Part shown: positions 17,384 to 27,060 of the stretch, in pieces
Numbering within the stretch: the first letter of the stretch is position 1
How the letters are laid out: each line of letters opens with the position of its first letter
NCBI RefSeq assembly: GCF_016908415.1
Contig: NZ_JAFBDW010000001.1
Coordinates: 441,220 to 505,219, forward strand
Direction of reading: 5' to 3'
DNA: 64,000 bases
DNA from: Caldicoprobacter guelmensis
Lineage (GTDB): Bacteria > Bacillota > Clostridia > Caldicoprobacterales > Caldicoprobacteraceae
Made by a program: the position numbers and the translations under genes
Notes under the pieces: model-generated
Database searches by the model: none
Told to the model about the DNA's origin: nothing
Seen by the model: only the letters and a program-made list of their open reading frames with translations

Positions 17384-17962
17384 CTAGTTTAACTCATCCA
17401 GCGTCAATGAAAAGCTAGGCGCGAATTGCTCCATGAAATACTTGACCTCCGGGTAATCCATTTGGTCTATCTGAGCCTTTATAGCCTTCATGGCCTTTGA
17501 AAACTCCTGATTCCCTGCTTTTATCTCCTCAATGCATTTTAGATATGCACATATCTTATCGGCCGCCTTAACTATTCTCCAGTGCTCGGCATCCGCCTCC
17601 TCAATAAAAAATAAACTGCTGTACTCATCCCTTAGCTCTTCTGGCAACATATCCAGCAGCTTTTTAGCAGCAACCCTTTCAATTTCCTTATAGGCCTTGC
17701 TTATCTCGGGATTAAAGTATTTGATGGGAGTAGCCAAATCGCCAGTTATGACCTCAGAAGCCTCATGGAATACCGCCAAAGTCGCCACTCTCTCCGGGTT
17801 GACCTTGCCACCGAAGAACTTGTTCTTTATAACCGCCAATCCGTGGGCAATCATGGCCACCTGCAGGCTGTGTTCCTGAATGTTTTCCTGGCAGGTGTTT
17901 CTCATAAGGCCCCAGCGTTGTATAAATTTCATTCTGGATAGATAGGCAAAGAAATGACTCAA
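17384..17962 (-). CDS. HD-domain 5'-deoxynucleotidase, YfbR-like
   Basis: Dephosphorylates deoxynucleoside 5'-monophosphates in the E. coli YfbR relative. The 192-residue protein has the family layout: RWGLMRNTCQENIQEHSLQVA at the N-terminus holding the first His, the metal motif FHEASEVITGDLATPIKY, and KAADKICAYLKC with the last Asp. The usual His-Asp pair is His-Glu here (HEASEV), a conservative change that should still bind metal. The start is TTG with GGGAGG upstream. It sits between the antiporter remnant and the folate transporter unit, transcribed leftward. A general HD-domain hydrolase is the alternative. Confidence 0.85.
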   Translation of the reverse strand: MSHFFAYLSRMKFIQRWGLMRNTCQENIQEHSLQVAMIAHGLAVIKNKFFGGKVNPERVATLAVFHEASEVITGDLATPIKYFNPEISKAYKEIERVAAKKLLDMLPEELRDEYSSLFFIEEADAEHWRIVKAADKICAYLKCIEEIKAGNQEFSKAMKAIKAQIDQMDYPEVKYFMEQFAPSFSLTLDELN

Positions 17963-18163
17963 ACTGAATTCCTCCCAAAGTATTATAAAATTTTTGATAG
18001 CATCCCTGCTTTATTTATCATTTTAGCACACCTCTTCATGAACTCAAAGCCTTGCGTGGAATAAAATCCACATGTTGATTTGCAAGATTAAGTTCTACAT
18101 TTCATAACCATGGGAGTGGAAGTTAAATTTTCAATTCACTATAGTGGAATTAACAAGAGCATA

Positions 18164-18192
18164 TTGTCTCCCACATTATTTTTTGATATAAT
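18164..18192 (+). promoter_or_regulatory. Sigma-A promoter of the folT leader
   Basis: TTGTCT (18164-18169), a 17-base spacer and a perfect TATAAT (18187-18192), followed about 26 bases later by the THF riboswitch. Confidence 0.8.
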
Positions 18193-18217
18193 GTAGCGAA
18201 AATAATTAAAAAACAAA

Positions 18218-18326
18218 AGGATGGGCAGAGTAGGTGCTGTGCGTTAAGTGCCAGGGGATGGGATGTTGCCCCTGGACGAAAGGCTTAAACGGCCTGCGAT
18301 GCAGTACCGCATCCGCTGCTACCTTG
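18218..18326 (+). promoter_or_regulatory. Tetrahydrofolate (THF) riboswitch
   Basis: The conserved core of the folate riboswitch is present in order: AGAGTAGGTGCTGTGCGTT, AAGTGCC, GGGATG...GTTGCC, GGACGAAAGGC, and the 3' pseudoknot segment GCATCCGCTGCTACCTTGTA. AAGG at the 5' end pairs with CCTT at the 3' end to close the aptamer. It lies between a sigma-A promoter and folT, the usual target. Downstream, TTCTCTTT (18349-18357) can pair with AAAGAGAA next to the AGGAGGT ribosome site, which suggests translational control by accessibility of the site. Confidence 0.92.
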
Positions 18327-18399
18327 TATGAGAGAAGGCATTTCGTTCTCTTTAAGGTGGCATTCTCTGCCATCTAAAGAGAAAGGAGGTGCTTTTTTT

Positions 18400-18921
18400 A
18401 TGGAAAGCCGCATAAGAAAGATGGCATACACCGGTCTACTTACCGCTATAAGCATCATACTCACTCGCTTTTTTGCTGCTAACATCAACATTTTGGGCGT
18501 TTTCGCATTGCGCCTCAGCTTTGGCGAGGTCCCCATAATGTTAAGCGGTATTTTGCTGGGACCTGTGTACGGAGTAGCCTGCGGTGCCTTGTCTGACATT
18601 ATAGGATATGCCATCAATCCCGTAGGTGGCCCCTACTTTCCGGGGTTTACCTTAACAGCTGCTTTGACAGGGTTAATCCCCAACTTGATGGCCCGGTACT
18701 ATCGCAATAATTGGAATTGGCCCTCCATAACGGTAATAGTTACAGTCACAACTATAATTACTGTTCTGCTAAATACGCTGTGGTTGAGCTGGATGTTTGA
18801 CAAAGCGTATTTTGCACTCTTACCACCCAGGGTTATCGGAAGGACCATATTGTTACCGGCGCATGTCATCATTATAAGGATAGTCCTCAAACATACGCAA
18901 CGAGTTTTTCATTTTTTGTAA
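18400..18921 (+). CDS. folT: Folate ECF transporter S component FolT
   Basis: Membrane-embedded substrate-binding subunit that captures folate for an energy-coupling-factor transporter; the shared EcfA/A'/T module is not in this window. The 173-residue protein has about six hydrophobic segments, the N-terminal ECF-family phrase KMAYTGLLTAISIILTRFF, and GILLGPVYGVACGALSDIIG, which resembles the conserved loop of FolT. The start at 18400 has AAAGGAGGT ten bases upstream; the longer frame from 18328 runs through the riboswitch expression platform and is rejected. Control by the upstream THF riboswitch supports the substrate assignment. Confidence 0.93.
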   Translation: MESRIRKMAYTGLLTAISIILTRFFAANINILGVFALRLSFGEVPIMLSGILLGPVYGVACGALSDIIGYAINPVGGPYFPGFTLTAALTGLIPNLMARYYRNNWNWPSITVIVTVTTIITVLLNTLWLSWMFDKAYFALLPPRVIGRTILLPAHVIIIRIVLKHTQRVFHFL

Positions 18922-18943
18922 TATAAATAAGTATCTTAAGACA

Positions 18944-18973
18944 ATCTCCCCCTTGATTAATCAAGGGGGAGAT
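18944..18973. terminator. Bidirectional terminator (perfect 30-bp palindrome)
   Basis: The 30-base sequence from 18944 to 18973 is a perfect palindrome (ATCTCCCCCTTGATT and its complement), placed between the convergent folT and CapA-like genes. It can terminate both, although the U-tract is short on each side. Confidence 0.8.
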
Positions 18974-18981
18974 GTTATTAA

Positions 18982-20271
18982 TTATTCTATTTCAATCTCT
19001 ATCTCACCCAGCAAACAGGTGGTCTCATGCCACACAGCCTGTATACGCTGTTCATCTATCCCTTGTAGCTCTCCAGCTCCATTTATATATTTCTCCATAG
19101 GAAGAATCCTGTACTGGGTTTTACCGTCTTGATAGTATTTATATACCCAAGTAGGTACATACCTGATGTTGACTATTGAAACAGTATTTTTATCATAATC
19201 TTTTACAATCTCAACATTCATTATAACACCGCTGTCAGTATAACGTTTCCTCTGATTGGATATAAAATTACCCAAAGAATATGCGACAAATACTTTTTTA
19301 GGCATTCCGTCTTCCATAAGAATATTCTTTATCTCCACTGGCTGGATAACATGTGGATGGCTTCCAAAGATGATATCTGCTCCAGCTTCTGCTAACTGAT
19401 GTGCAAGGTCCTTTTGCTCTTCACTGGGCATTCTCTCATATTCGTTTCCCCAGTGCATGTATACGATAACTACCTCGGCTCCTGCTGTTTTTATGCGTTT
19501 TATATCCTGTCGCACCTTGTCAAAATCGTTGAAGTAATTCACCATATATGTCAACTTTTCCTGGGGTACCAGCGCTTCCATACCATTGGTACCGTATGTA
19601 TATGCTAATATACCTACTTTTATATCATTTTTTTCTATAATCAGCAACCTTTCGCTTTCTTCAAGGGCACGTGCAGTTCCAGCATGCATTATCCCGTATT
19701 CATCCATTTTATTCAAAGTGTTCTCGACTCCAAATTCCAGCCAATCCAGACAATGATTGTTCGCTGTGGTCAGCACATCAAACCCTGCAAAGCGCAAAAC
19801 CTCCAATAGCTCGGGAGGTGCACTAAAACGAGGATAACCGCTGTACCCCCTTTCTGGCGTGCCTATGGTTGTTTCCAGGTTTGCTATGGCAATATCGGCT
19901 TTTTCTATATATGGCTTTATCTCCTGAAATACCTCCTTAAAGTCATAACCGCCTTCCGGGTTTTTGGCAGCATTTATCTGAGGCATGTGCATCATGATAT
20001 CACCTACAGCACTTATAATTATTGCTGTTTTTTTGTCCACAGGCCCTTGGGGTTGTACACCGGTTGTTTCATTTTGTCCTTCACCGGGCAATTGTATATT
20101 TTTCTCTGGCGCACCATACTGAGCGTATTGTTGGGTAGGGTATTCAACTGTATTTTGTAATCTTTTATCAAAACTGTTTTTAAGGATAAAGCTGCAGCCT
20201 AATAAAAATGCCATAGCCGACACTAATACATAATTAATGATTATTTTGTTAACAATCTTGGACGGCTGCAT
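18982..20271 (-). CDS. CapA/PgsA-like metallophosphatase (poly-gamma-glutamate synthesis-type)
   Basis: Calcineurin-like phosphoesterase of the CapA family, 429 residues, anchored by one N-terminal membrane helix (about residues 10-30) with the catalytic domain outside. The family motifs are in order: SAVGDIMMH, IAIANLETTIG, TANNHCLDW, YMHWGNEYERM and FGSHPHVIQPVE, which supply the metal ligands. CapA proteins take part in gamma-polyglutamate capsule formation or in cell-surface polymer turnover; no pgsB/C genes are nearby, so the role here is open. AAGGAG precedes the ATG. It ends at the shared palindromic terminator. Confidence 0.88.
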   Translation of the reverse strand: MQPSKIVNKIIINYVLVSAMAFLLGCSFILKNSFDKRLQNTVEYPTQQYAQYGAPEKNIQLPGEGQNETTGVQPQGPVDKKTAIIISAVGDIMMHMPQINAAKNPEGGYDFKEVFQEIKPYIEKADIAIANLETTIGTPERGYSGYPRFSAPPELLEVLRFAGFDVLTTANNHCLDWLEFGVENTLNKMDEYGIMHAGTARALEESERLLIIEKNDIKVGILAYTYGTNGMEALVPQEKLTYMVNYFNDFDKVRQDIKRIKTAGAEVVIVYMHWGNEYERMPSEEQKDLAHQLAEAGADIIFGSHPHVIQPVEIKNILMEDGMPKKVFVAYSLGNFISNQRKRYTDSGVIMNVEIVKDYDKNTVSIVNIRYVPTWVYKYYQDGKTQYRILPMEKYINGAGELQGIDEQRIQAVWHETTCLLGEIEIEIE

Positions 20272-20314
20272 ATAATCTTCTCCTTAAAATTGAAGTATCA
20301 TAAATTTTAAAACT

Positions 20315-21976
20315 TTATACCTTAAAACAGCTACCACCAATAAACTCTCTTAAGATAGAAGTACGTGGCACCTCGCTGTCATCCAGTTCAAGGAAGTACT
20401 TTATAAACTTCTTAAGGCGGTTTACCTCTGGATAATACGGATGTTCAGGAGGTATCTTTTCAAGCAGCGGCACTACAAAGGGCTTCAAAACAGCAAGCTC
20501 ATAAGTCAAAGCCGAGTTGAACATGACGTCAGCCTGCTCCTGGTAAGGAAATATATACTTCTCCTCTCCACGTCGAACTCCAGGCCACATCCTAAGCGTA
20601 TCCTCCACCGACGCCCCGCGAAACTTATAATCGCGTACAATCCTGCGAATAAGACGGCTGTCGGTAGTAGGAATGCGGTTGTGGTCATCGATGTTGAGCT
20701 GGGTAAGCGCACTTATATATATCTTGTACTTGTTTCTCTTTGGCACCATCACAGTCAGCTCTTCGTTGAGTCCATGAATTCCCTCCACAATGAGCGGTTG
20801 GTTATCATCAATCCTTATCTTATGCCCACGATATTCGCGCCTGCCCTTTTCGAAATTAAAATACGGTATTTCAACCTCCTGCCCCTGGATTATCCTTGTT
20901 AAATGCTCATTAAACAATTCTATATCGATGGCCTTAATCGATTCCACGTCCCTTTCGCCGTTTTCATCTAATGGAATACATTCTTTTTCCAAAAAATAAT
21001 TGTCTATGGAAATAGGTATGGGTTTTAACCCGTTGACCATCAGCTGTATGCGCAGCCTCTGTGCAAATGTGGTCTTACCCGAAGAAGAAGGCCCTGCAAT
21101 GAGGATAAGGTGTATCCTGTCCCTCTGCGCTGCTATCTCGTCTGCAATCTGAGCAATCTGCTTCTCGTGTAAAGCCTCACATACTCTGATAAGCTCGCCA
21201 GCCTTTCCACGCTTGATTACGTCATTCAAATCGGCTACACTCTCTACCCCGATCTGCGTTCCCCACTTCTCAGCCTCCCGGAAAACCCTGGATAACCTGG
21301 GACTGTCTATAAACTCTGGTAGCTCATGAGGACTCTCTTTTCTAGGATAGCGAATGATCACGCCCGGAAGATAAAATTTCAATTCAAACTTTGTGAGATA
21401 CCCTGTTCTCGGAACCATATAGCCGAATAGGTAGTCTACCATCCACCCGCACCTATAAAGGTGTACCGTCTTTTCTGGTCTATACTCTAAAATCTTTAAC
21501 TTATCCCTAAAGCCCATCTCCTCGAATATGCGCTTGGCTTCATCTATTGTAACCTCAAATCTCTTAAAGGGTTCATTAAGCGCTACAATCTCTCTCATTC
21601 GTTCTTCTATCCTGTGCACCTGCCTGGGAGAAAGGGTAAAACTTCCGTGTACTTCGCAATAAATTCCTCTATTCATTGAATGCTCCACTATAACCCTGCT
21701 ATCTGGAAATATCTCTTTGCATGCTCTGATAAATACAAATATCAAGCTGCGCAGATAAATCCTCTCCCCATCATCGGTGGAAAGGTCGATAAAATCTATT
21801 TCACAATCTTCTTCTACAGTTTCTGTCAATTCCTTGATCCTGTTGTTAACTTTAGCTGCGACAATTTGCGCAGCATATTTTTCAGAAAAGTGTTTGCTCA
21901 CCTCTTCTAGAGTTATGCCCTTAGAAAATGCTCTAATTTCACCTTTTACCTTTACATTTACTGTATTGAACACCAT
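20315..21976 (-). CDS. TGS-domain nucleoside (uridine) kinase
   Basis: 553-residue protein that joins a threonyl-tRNA-synthetase-like N-terminal part (TGS domain about residues 1-70, SAD-like second domain about 70-200) to a phosphoribulokinase/uridine kinase domain. The Walker A loop is LIAGPSSSGKTTFAQRL (about residues 294-310), and the kinase body contains PISIDNYFLEKE and IVEGIHGLNEEL. The family is widespread in Clostridia and Thermotogae and is annotated as nucleoside or uridine kinase. GAGGAGG lies just before the ATG. It sits between the CapA-like and VanW-like genes on the same strand. Confidence 0.88.
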   Translation of the reverse strand: MVFNTVNVKVKGEIRAFSKGITLEEVSKHFSEKYAAQIVAAKVNNRIKELTETVEEDCEIDFIDLSTDDGERIYLRSLIFVFIRACKEIFPDSRVIVEHSMNRGIYCEVHGSFTLSPRQVHRIEERMREIVALNEPFKRFEVTIDEAKRIFEEMGFRDKLKILEYRPEKTVHLYRCGWMVDYLFGYMVPRTGYLTKFELKFYLPGVIIRYPRKESPHELPEFIDSPRLSRVFREAEKWGTQIGVESVADLNDVIKRGKAGELIRVCEALHEKQIAQIADEIAAQRDRIHLILIAGPSSSGKTTFAQRLRIQLMVNGLKPIPISIDNYFLEKECIPLDENGERDVESIKAIDIELFNEHLTRIIQGQEVEIPYFNFEKGRREYRGHKIRIDDNQPLIVEGIHGLNEELTVMVPKRNKYKIYISALTQLNIDDHNRIPTTDSRLIRRIVRDYKFRGASVEDTLRMWPGVRRGEEKYIFPYQEQADVMFNSALTYELAVLKPFVVPLLEKIPPEHPYYPEVNRLKKFIKYFLELDDSEVPRTSILREFIGGSCFKV

Positions 21977-22016
21977 TAATCCTCCTCTACTTCATGCAAA
22001 ACTCAAACTTTAAAAT

Positions 22017-23492
22017 TTATTGTTCCTCAGCTTTAGGCCTGTAATAGATAATACCCTGTATCGGGCGGTAATAATCATTTGCTATCACTTTAGTCCAAAC
22101 TTTTTTGCCGTTTTCATAATAGGTTTGATAGGTGGTCACCTTATAACCGTTTCTCGACTTTACATATTCATACTGGCCGCCAGGCTGTTTTACATATTTA
22201 CCCTCTTTATCTAAAATTTGCTTTGGCTGGGGTGCCGGGATAACTTCCTTAACAACAGAGGTGCACTCTATATACCCGTTATTAGGGAATGGTTCGCCAT
22301 AAATTTCTACGTATACATTATCGCCGCTTGAAAATGTCCGAATAAATACCGGAGTTTCTCTGTTATTTTTTATTTTCAAATCCGCTCCTCCGTAAGATAC
22401 CGTAGCATCTAAGCCTGCCGGAAGATATGCCACAGGAAATGAATGATGATGCCGCTCCACTATTTCCAAGTTTGCCCTGAGCGCCGCATTATAAAGGGTG
22501 CTGGATGCTTGACATACCCCTCCACCGTAATCATCCTGCATGCTTTTATCCGGCATGATGACCGGTGCTGGCATGAAACCCCCTTTGGCCGTTCTAGGGC
22601 CCACAATTTTGTTGAAGGACAATACCTCCCCTGGGTTCAGCCTGTATCCATTTAACTTGCTTAAAGCCAAACGCACGTTATGCTTGCGATCAGCGCTGCT
22701 GCCTTCTAGACTTGTTGAAAACTGTACAATGCGATAGGTAAGCTTTTGCAACTCAGCTTTGGTAACTTTAGGTGCAACTTCAGTCGGAATCAACACTATT
22801 TCGCCATATTCCCCTTTTTCCATTCTCTGTTTTATTGTGTTGAAAACCTCTTCAGCATCCAAAAAAAGACCCGCTTTTTCTTCCGTTATTTCAAACTTAT
22901 TCTCCCTGTCAGGATAAAACCTTATTTCAGCATCCACCGGGTCATAGCTGATTTCCTTTGCAATGGCCTCTATATCGCCTTTAATTTTGTCTAAATTATA
23001 GTAAAGCGAGGTTTGAAACTTAAGACCGCTAGCCTCTATCTCTTTTACCCTGTTATAGCGTTCTTCTAGCGTCCCTTTTCTACCGGCTTCATATGCCTCA
23101 ACAATCTTTATATCCCAATCAGTGTGAGCGTTTATGTCCCTATATGTAAACGTCCATCGCTTATCCCCATATACCAGATCAAAACGAATCTTCTCAAGTT
23201 TTTCATTGGCCTTCTGCCACAAAATAGCGCTGGCCTCTTCAAACGTCATCCCTCCTAAATTGACGTCATCCACCCAGATTCCATGATAGAAAGTAGGAAC
23301 TTCAACGACATCTTTCATGTGCTGAATCCATTTTCTGTAATCTTCAATTTTTTTAACTCCATATCCAATAAAAAAGGCAACAACCACAATAGACAAAGAC
23401 AATACTAAAATTATGACTGATCGGCGGCGCAAATTACCTTTTTTAGAACCAGCCTTGGCAACTTCCATAGCATTTAAATTTGCTTCTTCCAT
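22017..23492 (-). CDS. VanW family protein with G5 domain
   Basis: Membrane-anchored cell-wall protein of 491 residues. One N-terminal helix (about 26-46) is followed by a YoaR-type putative peptidoglycan-binding domain (about 60-240), the VanW domain (about 250-400, containing GYRLNPGEVLSFNKIVGPRT and DYGGGVCQASSTLYNAAL with its invariant Cys) and a C-terminal G5-like domain (about 400-480, GYKVTTYQTYYENGKKV). VanW was named from vancomycin-resistance clusters, but the biochemical role is unknown and no other van gene is here. GGGGGAG precedes the ATG. Confidence 0.9.
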   Translation of the reverse strand: MEEANLNAMEVAKAGSKKGNLRRRSVIILVLSLSIVVVAFFIGYGVKKIEDYRKWIQHMKDVVEVPTFYHGIWVDDVNLGGMTFEEASAILWQKANEKLEKIRFDLVYGDKRWTFTYRDINAHTDWDIKIVEAYEAGRKGTLEERYNRVKEIEASGLKFQTSLYYNLDKIKGDIEAIAKEISYDPVDAEIRFYPDRENKFEITEEKAGLFLDAEEVFNTIKQRMEKGEYGEIVLIPTEVAPKVTKAELQKLTYRIVQFSTSLEGSSADRKHNVRLALSKLNGYRLNPGEVLSFNKIVGPRTAKGGFMPAPVIMPDKSMQDDYGGGVCQASSTLYNAALRANLEIVERHHHSFPVAYLPAGLDATVSYGGADLKIKNNRETPVFIRTFSSGDNVYVEIYGEPFPNNGYIECTSVVKEVIPAPQPKQILDKEGKYVKQPGGQYEYVKSRNGYKVTTYQTYYENGKKVWTKVIANDYYRPIQGIIYYRPKAEEQ

Positions 23493-23671
23493 ATGTACTC
23501 CCCCATAATTTCTTCAAAGTTAACTTAAAATGCTTTAGACTCGAACAGACGTGAAAAGAGCTCCCTACAACCTAATAAAATGCCCATAAAACAATATATC
23601 ACATAAAGACATAAAAAAATAAAACAAGAGTGTTAAAAAAAGTTAACAAAAATATTACAAGCGAATGTTCG

Positions 23672-26089
23672 TCAATCATTATTTTCTTTATCTTCTTTGC
23701 CGAAATTGATCATCGTCAAAGCATATTGACGTAGCTTATTATACACTTTTTCATGCAGCGTTCCCTTCTCAAAAAATCCATTTTCTAGCTTCTTGCCTGC
23801 AGGTATTCCCATCAGTATCTCAACACCTTCATCTATGGTCTTGATAGGATATATGTGAAACTTTCCTTCTTTGACCGCTTCAATAACCTCATCCTTTAGC
23901 ACCAAATTCTTTATGTTCTGATAAGGGATAATAACCCCCTGCTCACCTGTTAATCCACGGGCCTTACACAGCTCAAAAAATCCCTCTATCTTGTGAGTCA
24001 CGCCCCCTACAGGCTGTATCTCTCCCTTCTGGTTGACAGACCCAGTAACAGCTATACCCTGTTTTATCGGCACTTCGGCTAAGCTTGACAGTATGGCATA
24101 AAGTTCGGCGCTGGATGCGCTATCCCCTTCTATACCGCTGTAAAGCTGCTCAAACGTTATATTTGCACTAAGGGCCAGTGGAATATCCTGAGCATACTGC
24201 TCACCTATATAGGCGCTCAAAATCATAACCCCCTTGCTGTGGATACGGCCGCTCATATCCACTTCCCTTTCAATGTTGACGATCCCGCTGCGACCCATGA
24301 AAGTGGTTGCTGTGATTTTGGTGGGTTTGCCAAAAACGTAATCTCCTAACTGGATAACTGCCAAGCCGTTTATTTGGCCTACAGCTTCACCTTCCGTCTC
24401 CACCATTATAACGTCATTTTTCAGCAGTTCCATGAGCTTCTCGTCATATTTGCTTGACCTGTATTCCTTTTCCTCAATCGCTTTTTTAACCTCTTGGGAT
24501 GTGACAATGCTTTTTCCAGCAACTTCTGCCCAGGTATTGGCTTCAACTATTATCTCCACTATATCATTGAACCGCGTGGTAAACTTATCCTGATGTTCCA
24601 CCAGCCTTGAAGCGTAATCCGCCACGCTGAGTACGGCATCCCTGGTGAAATGTCTCAAATTTTCTCTGCGGCAATAACCGCTTATAAATTTAGCTAAACC
24701 TAGTAGATTTTCTTCATTAGCCTCCATTTCATCGTCAAAATCTACCTTAACCTTAAACAGTTTGGCAAAATCTTCATCAAGCTGATGAAGAAGCTGGAAT
24801 AACAAATCGCTGCCCACCAGCACAACTTTAATATCAACCGGAATGGGCTCGGGCTTTAACCCCGACATATTCAAAAGTCCCCATTGATCCCTCAAGCTTT
24901 CAACAGTAATAGATTTGGTTTTGAGGACCTTTTTCAGTCCTTCCCACATAAAAGGAACGCTTAAGACATCCTTGGCCTGCAGTATGAGATAACCACCGTT
25001 GGCAAGATGTATAGCTCCGGGCTTGATCATCGTAAAATCAGTCACCATGGTACCCAATTTGTTTTCATATTCTATGCTACCAAAAAGCGTACTATAAGTA
25101 GGATTATACTCCATAATAACGGGAGCACCATGTTGGTCACTGTTGTCCACCAAAAGGTTTACCTTATATTTATGCTGTACACTTTCAGCTGTACGCCTTA
25201 AGGCATTAATAACAGGATTATCTTCTTCTGATGATTCGCCTTCTTTAAAATTGCTTATGCTTTGCAGCACATCATTCATAAGGTCATCTAGATATTTCAA
25301 AATTTTAGGATACGCCACATACTTTCTTTTCATGTCTTCGATGTGAATTCCCACAGCAAACGTACCTATACGATTTTCCAGCTCTTTTACCTTGTTTTTT
25401 GCCTCTTTTTCCAGTTCTTTTATCTTACGTATTACTTCCACGGCTTGAAGTTGAATGTGTGTCAACCTTTCATTTATGCTCTTTTTTGTCTCCTCGTCCA
25501 GCTTGTTGTATTCTTCTTCACCCAACGGCTGACCGTCTATTATAGGAGTAAAGTATATGCCGGCACTGGAAGTATTTACTTGAAATCCTTGTTGTTTAGC
25601 ATATTCGTTAAATTGGTTAAACAGCTCATTCCTCTTCTCCTGCATTTCTTTGTAAATGAGCGCCTTTTCGTTTTCATACTCGTCGCCGCCAAACGCCTTG
25701 GAAACCTCAGCCTTTAAGTCTTCTATGAGCTCTTCCATATCGTGTAAAAACTCTTTCCCCTTGCCGCTGGGAAGCCTGATGGCAACGGGCTGGCTGGGGT
25801 TTTCAAAATTGTACACATAACACCAATCATCAGGTACAGGCTGTTGCTTGGCGATTTGGGTTATATACTCCTTGGCATAGGTGGTTTTACCCGTACCACT
25901 TATACCAGTCAAAAATATGTTGTATCCTGGTGCCTTTGTGCGAACGCCAAACTCCATAGCGCGGACCGCTCGCTCCTGGCCTATTATCCCTTGAAGCGGC
26001 TCCAGCTCTTCAGTCGTCTCAAAGGGTAAGCATGATGAAGGCCATTGCTTTTTCAGCTGTCTGGGTTCCAGCTCCTTCGGCTTATTCAT
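23672..26089 (-). CDS. Lon-like ATP-dependent protease (AAA_32 / LonB-related)
   Basis: 805-residue cytoplasmic protease that unfolds and degrades proteins using ATP. It is not the classical Lon: no N-terminal Lon domain is seen, and the ATPase starts early with the Walker A loop GISGTGKT (residues 62-69). A long coiled insert (about 115-260) follows. The C-terminal Lon protease domain has the catalytic serine in EGDSASSAE (S657) and the lysine in THKIEGF (K700); the 43-residue separation is the same as in E. coli Lon. AAGGAGG lies before the ATG. It is a single gene, 180 bases upstream of the VanW-like gene. Confidence 0.93.
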   Translation of the reverse strand: MNKPKELEPRQLKKQWPSSCLPFETTEELEPLQGIIGQERAVRAMEFGVRTKAPGYNIFLTGISGTGKTTYAKEYITQIAKQQPVPDDWCYVYNFENPSQPVAIRLPSGKGKEFLHDMEELIEDLKAEVSKAFGGDEYENEKALIYKEMQEKRNELFNQFNEYAKQQGFQVNTSSAGIYFTPIIDGQPLGEEEYNKLDEETKKSINERLTHIQLQAVEVIRKIKELEKEAKNKVKELENRIGTFAVGIHIEDMKRKYVAYPKILKYLDDLMNDVLQSISNFKEGESSEEDNPVINALRRTAESVQHKYKVNLLVDNSDQHGAPVIMEYNPTYSTLFGSIEYENKLGTMVTDFTMIKPGAIHLANGGYLILQAKDVLSVPFMWEGLKKVLKTKSITVESLRDQWGLLNMSGLKPEPIPVDIKVVLVGSDLLFQLLHQLDEDFAKLFKVKVDFDDEMEANEENLLGLAKFISGYCRRENLRHFTRDAVLSVADYASRLVEHQDKFTTRFNDIVEIIVEANTWAEVAGKSIVTSQEVKKAIEEKEYRSSKYDEKLMELLKNDVIMVETEGEAVGQINGLAVIQLGDYVFGKPTKITATTFMGRSGIVNIEREVDMSGRIHSKGVMILSAYIGEQYAQDIPLALSANITFEQLYSGIEGDSASSAELYAILSSLAEVPIKQGIAVTGSVNQKGEIQPVGGVTHKIEGFFELCKARGLTGEQGVIIPYQNIKNLVLKDEVIEAVKEGKFHIYPIKTIDEGVEILMGIPAGKKLENGFFEKGTLHEKVYNKLRQYALTMINFGKEDKENND

Positions 26090-26329
26090 AGCACCCTCCT
26101 TAAATGCTTTTATACTTCTATTAAACAGTATATTCGTTAATTAAACAATAGGGGAACAATAATAATTTTAACTTGTATATACCACATTATGTAAGTATAA
26201 AAATCACTTTCTTTCAAACAACAGAGTAAGCCTATCGCACTAAACCCCATATCAAGCTGTCATGTGGCAAAACTCCCAAATAATGCATAATAATATAATA
26301 TCCATCTTATTCAAAGGAGGCAATAACAA

Positions 26330-26956
26330 ATGTTAGATTATCATAGATATCCATTTGTATACAGCCGCATGCCCAACTCTTGTACAGGTATCGATAATGA
26401 CTATTTAGCCTATTATCCTTACAATTCCGGTACCATGCATAATCAGACAGCCAACATGACAACAGTCCAAGCACCATATTTCCCTCTGCAGAATCCTCCA
26501 CCCGTATTGTCGGATAATAGGCCAGTTACCAGACTTACGCTATTTAAGGAGCTAACAGGATTCCCTAACTACGGTAATCCAAGTGGCAATGCTGATATAT
26601 TGTATACTGGTACTCGAGGAGTATGGACTTTCCAAATACCAGCGTCTCTATTGCTTTTTGGATTGAGAGAAGCACAACTGGTAATCCGGGGAGTACTGGA
26701 CGATCATTATAATATTGCAGAATCCAGATATGCAGCAAGAATCACAATCAACAACATTACAGTCTTCAATGGTAGGGTACCCTTCGTTCATGGAAGGCCG
26801 GCAGGAGGCATATTTGACAACTGGAGGGAATTGGTCCTAAATATTCCCAGTCTCAGGCGAAACAATCGAGTGGAAATCATAAATATGTCTACCACAAATC
26901 CTGATGATTGGATAGCTTTTGATTGGATGGAATTAAGGATTGCAACATTAGGTTGA
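26330..26956 (+). CDS. Hypothetical beta-rich protein
   Basis: I do not recognise this 208-residue protein. It has no signal peptide or cysteine-rich motif beyond a single Cys near residue 19. The N-terminal 70 residues are rich in Tyr, Pro and Asn (YPYNSGTMHNQ, PYFPLQNPPPV), like spore-coat or surface proteins. The rest alternates beta strands (VWTFQIPASLLLFGLREAQL, ARITINNITVF, NRVEIINMSTTNPDDWIAFD) and recalls the jelly-roll domain III of rhamnogalacturonan lyases, ending in WIAFDWMEL. AAAGGAGG sits ten bases before the ATG. It is divergent from the Lon-like gene and terminates at 27033-27054. Confidence 0.7.
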   Translation: MLDYHRYPFVYSRMPNSCTGIDNDYLAYYPYNSGTMHNQTANMTTVQAPYFPLQNPPPVLSDNRPVTRLTLFKELTGFPNYGNPSGNADILYTGTRGVWTFQIPASLLLFGLREAQLVIRGVLDDHYNIAESRYAARITINNITVFNGRVPFVHGRPAGGIFDNWRELVLNIPSLRRNNRVEIINMSTTNPDDWIAFDWMELRIATLG

Positions 26957-27032
26957 AATCTGACTGCCATACAATGATCAATCGTATATTCCTCCTACCT
27001 TGCACACCATCTGAGCAATCCTAAAATAAAAG

Positions 27033-27060
27033 GAATACCCTTTAATGGGTATTCTTTGCT
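27033..27060 (+). terminator. Rho-independent terminator after the hypothetical gene
   Basis: GAATACCC (27033-27040) pairs with GGGTATTC (27047-27054), followed by TTTGCTTAT. The remaining bases up to 27300 are AT-rich and hold nothing else that I recognise. Confidence 0.7.
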
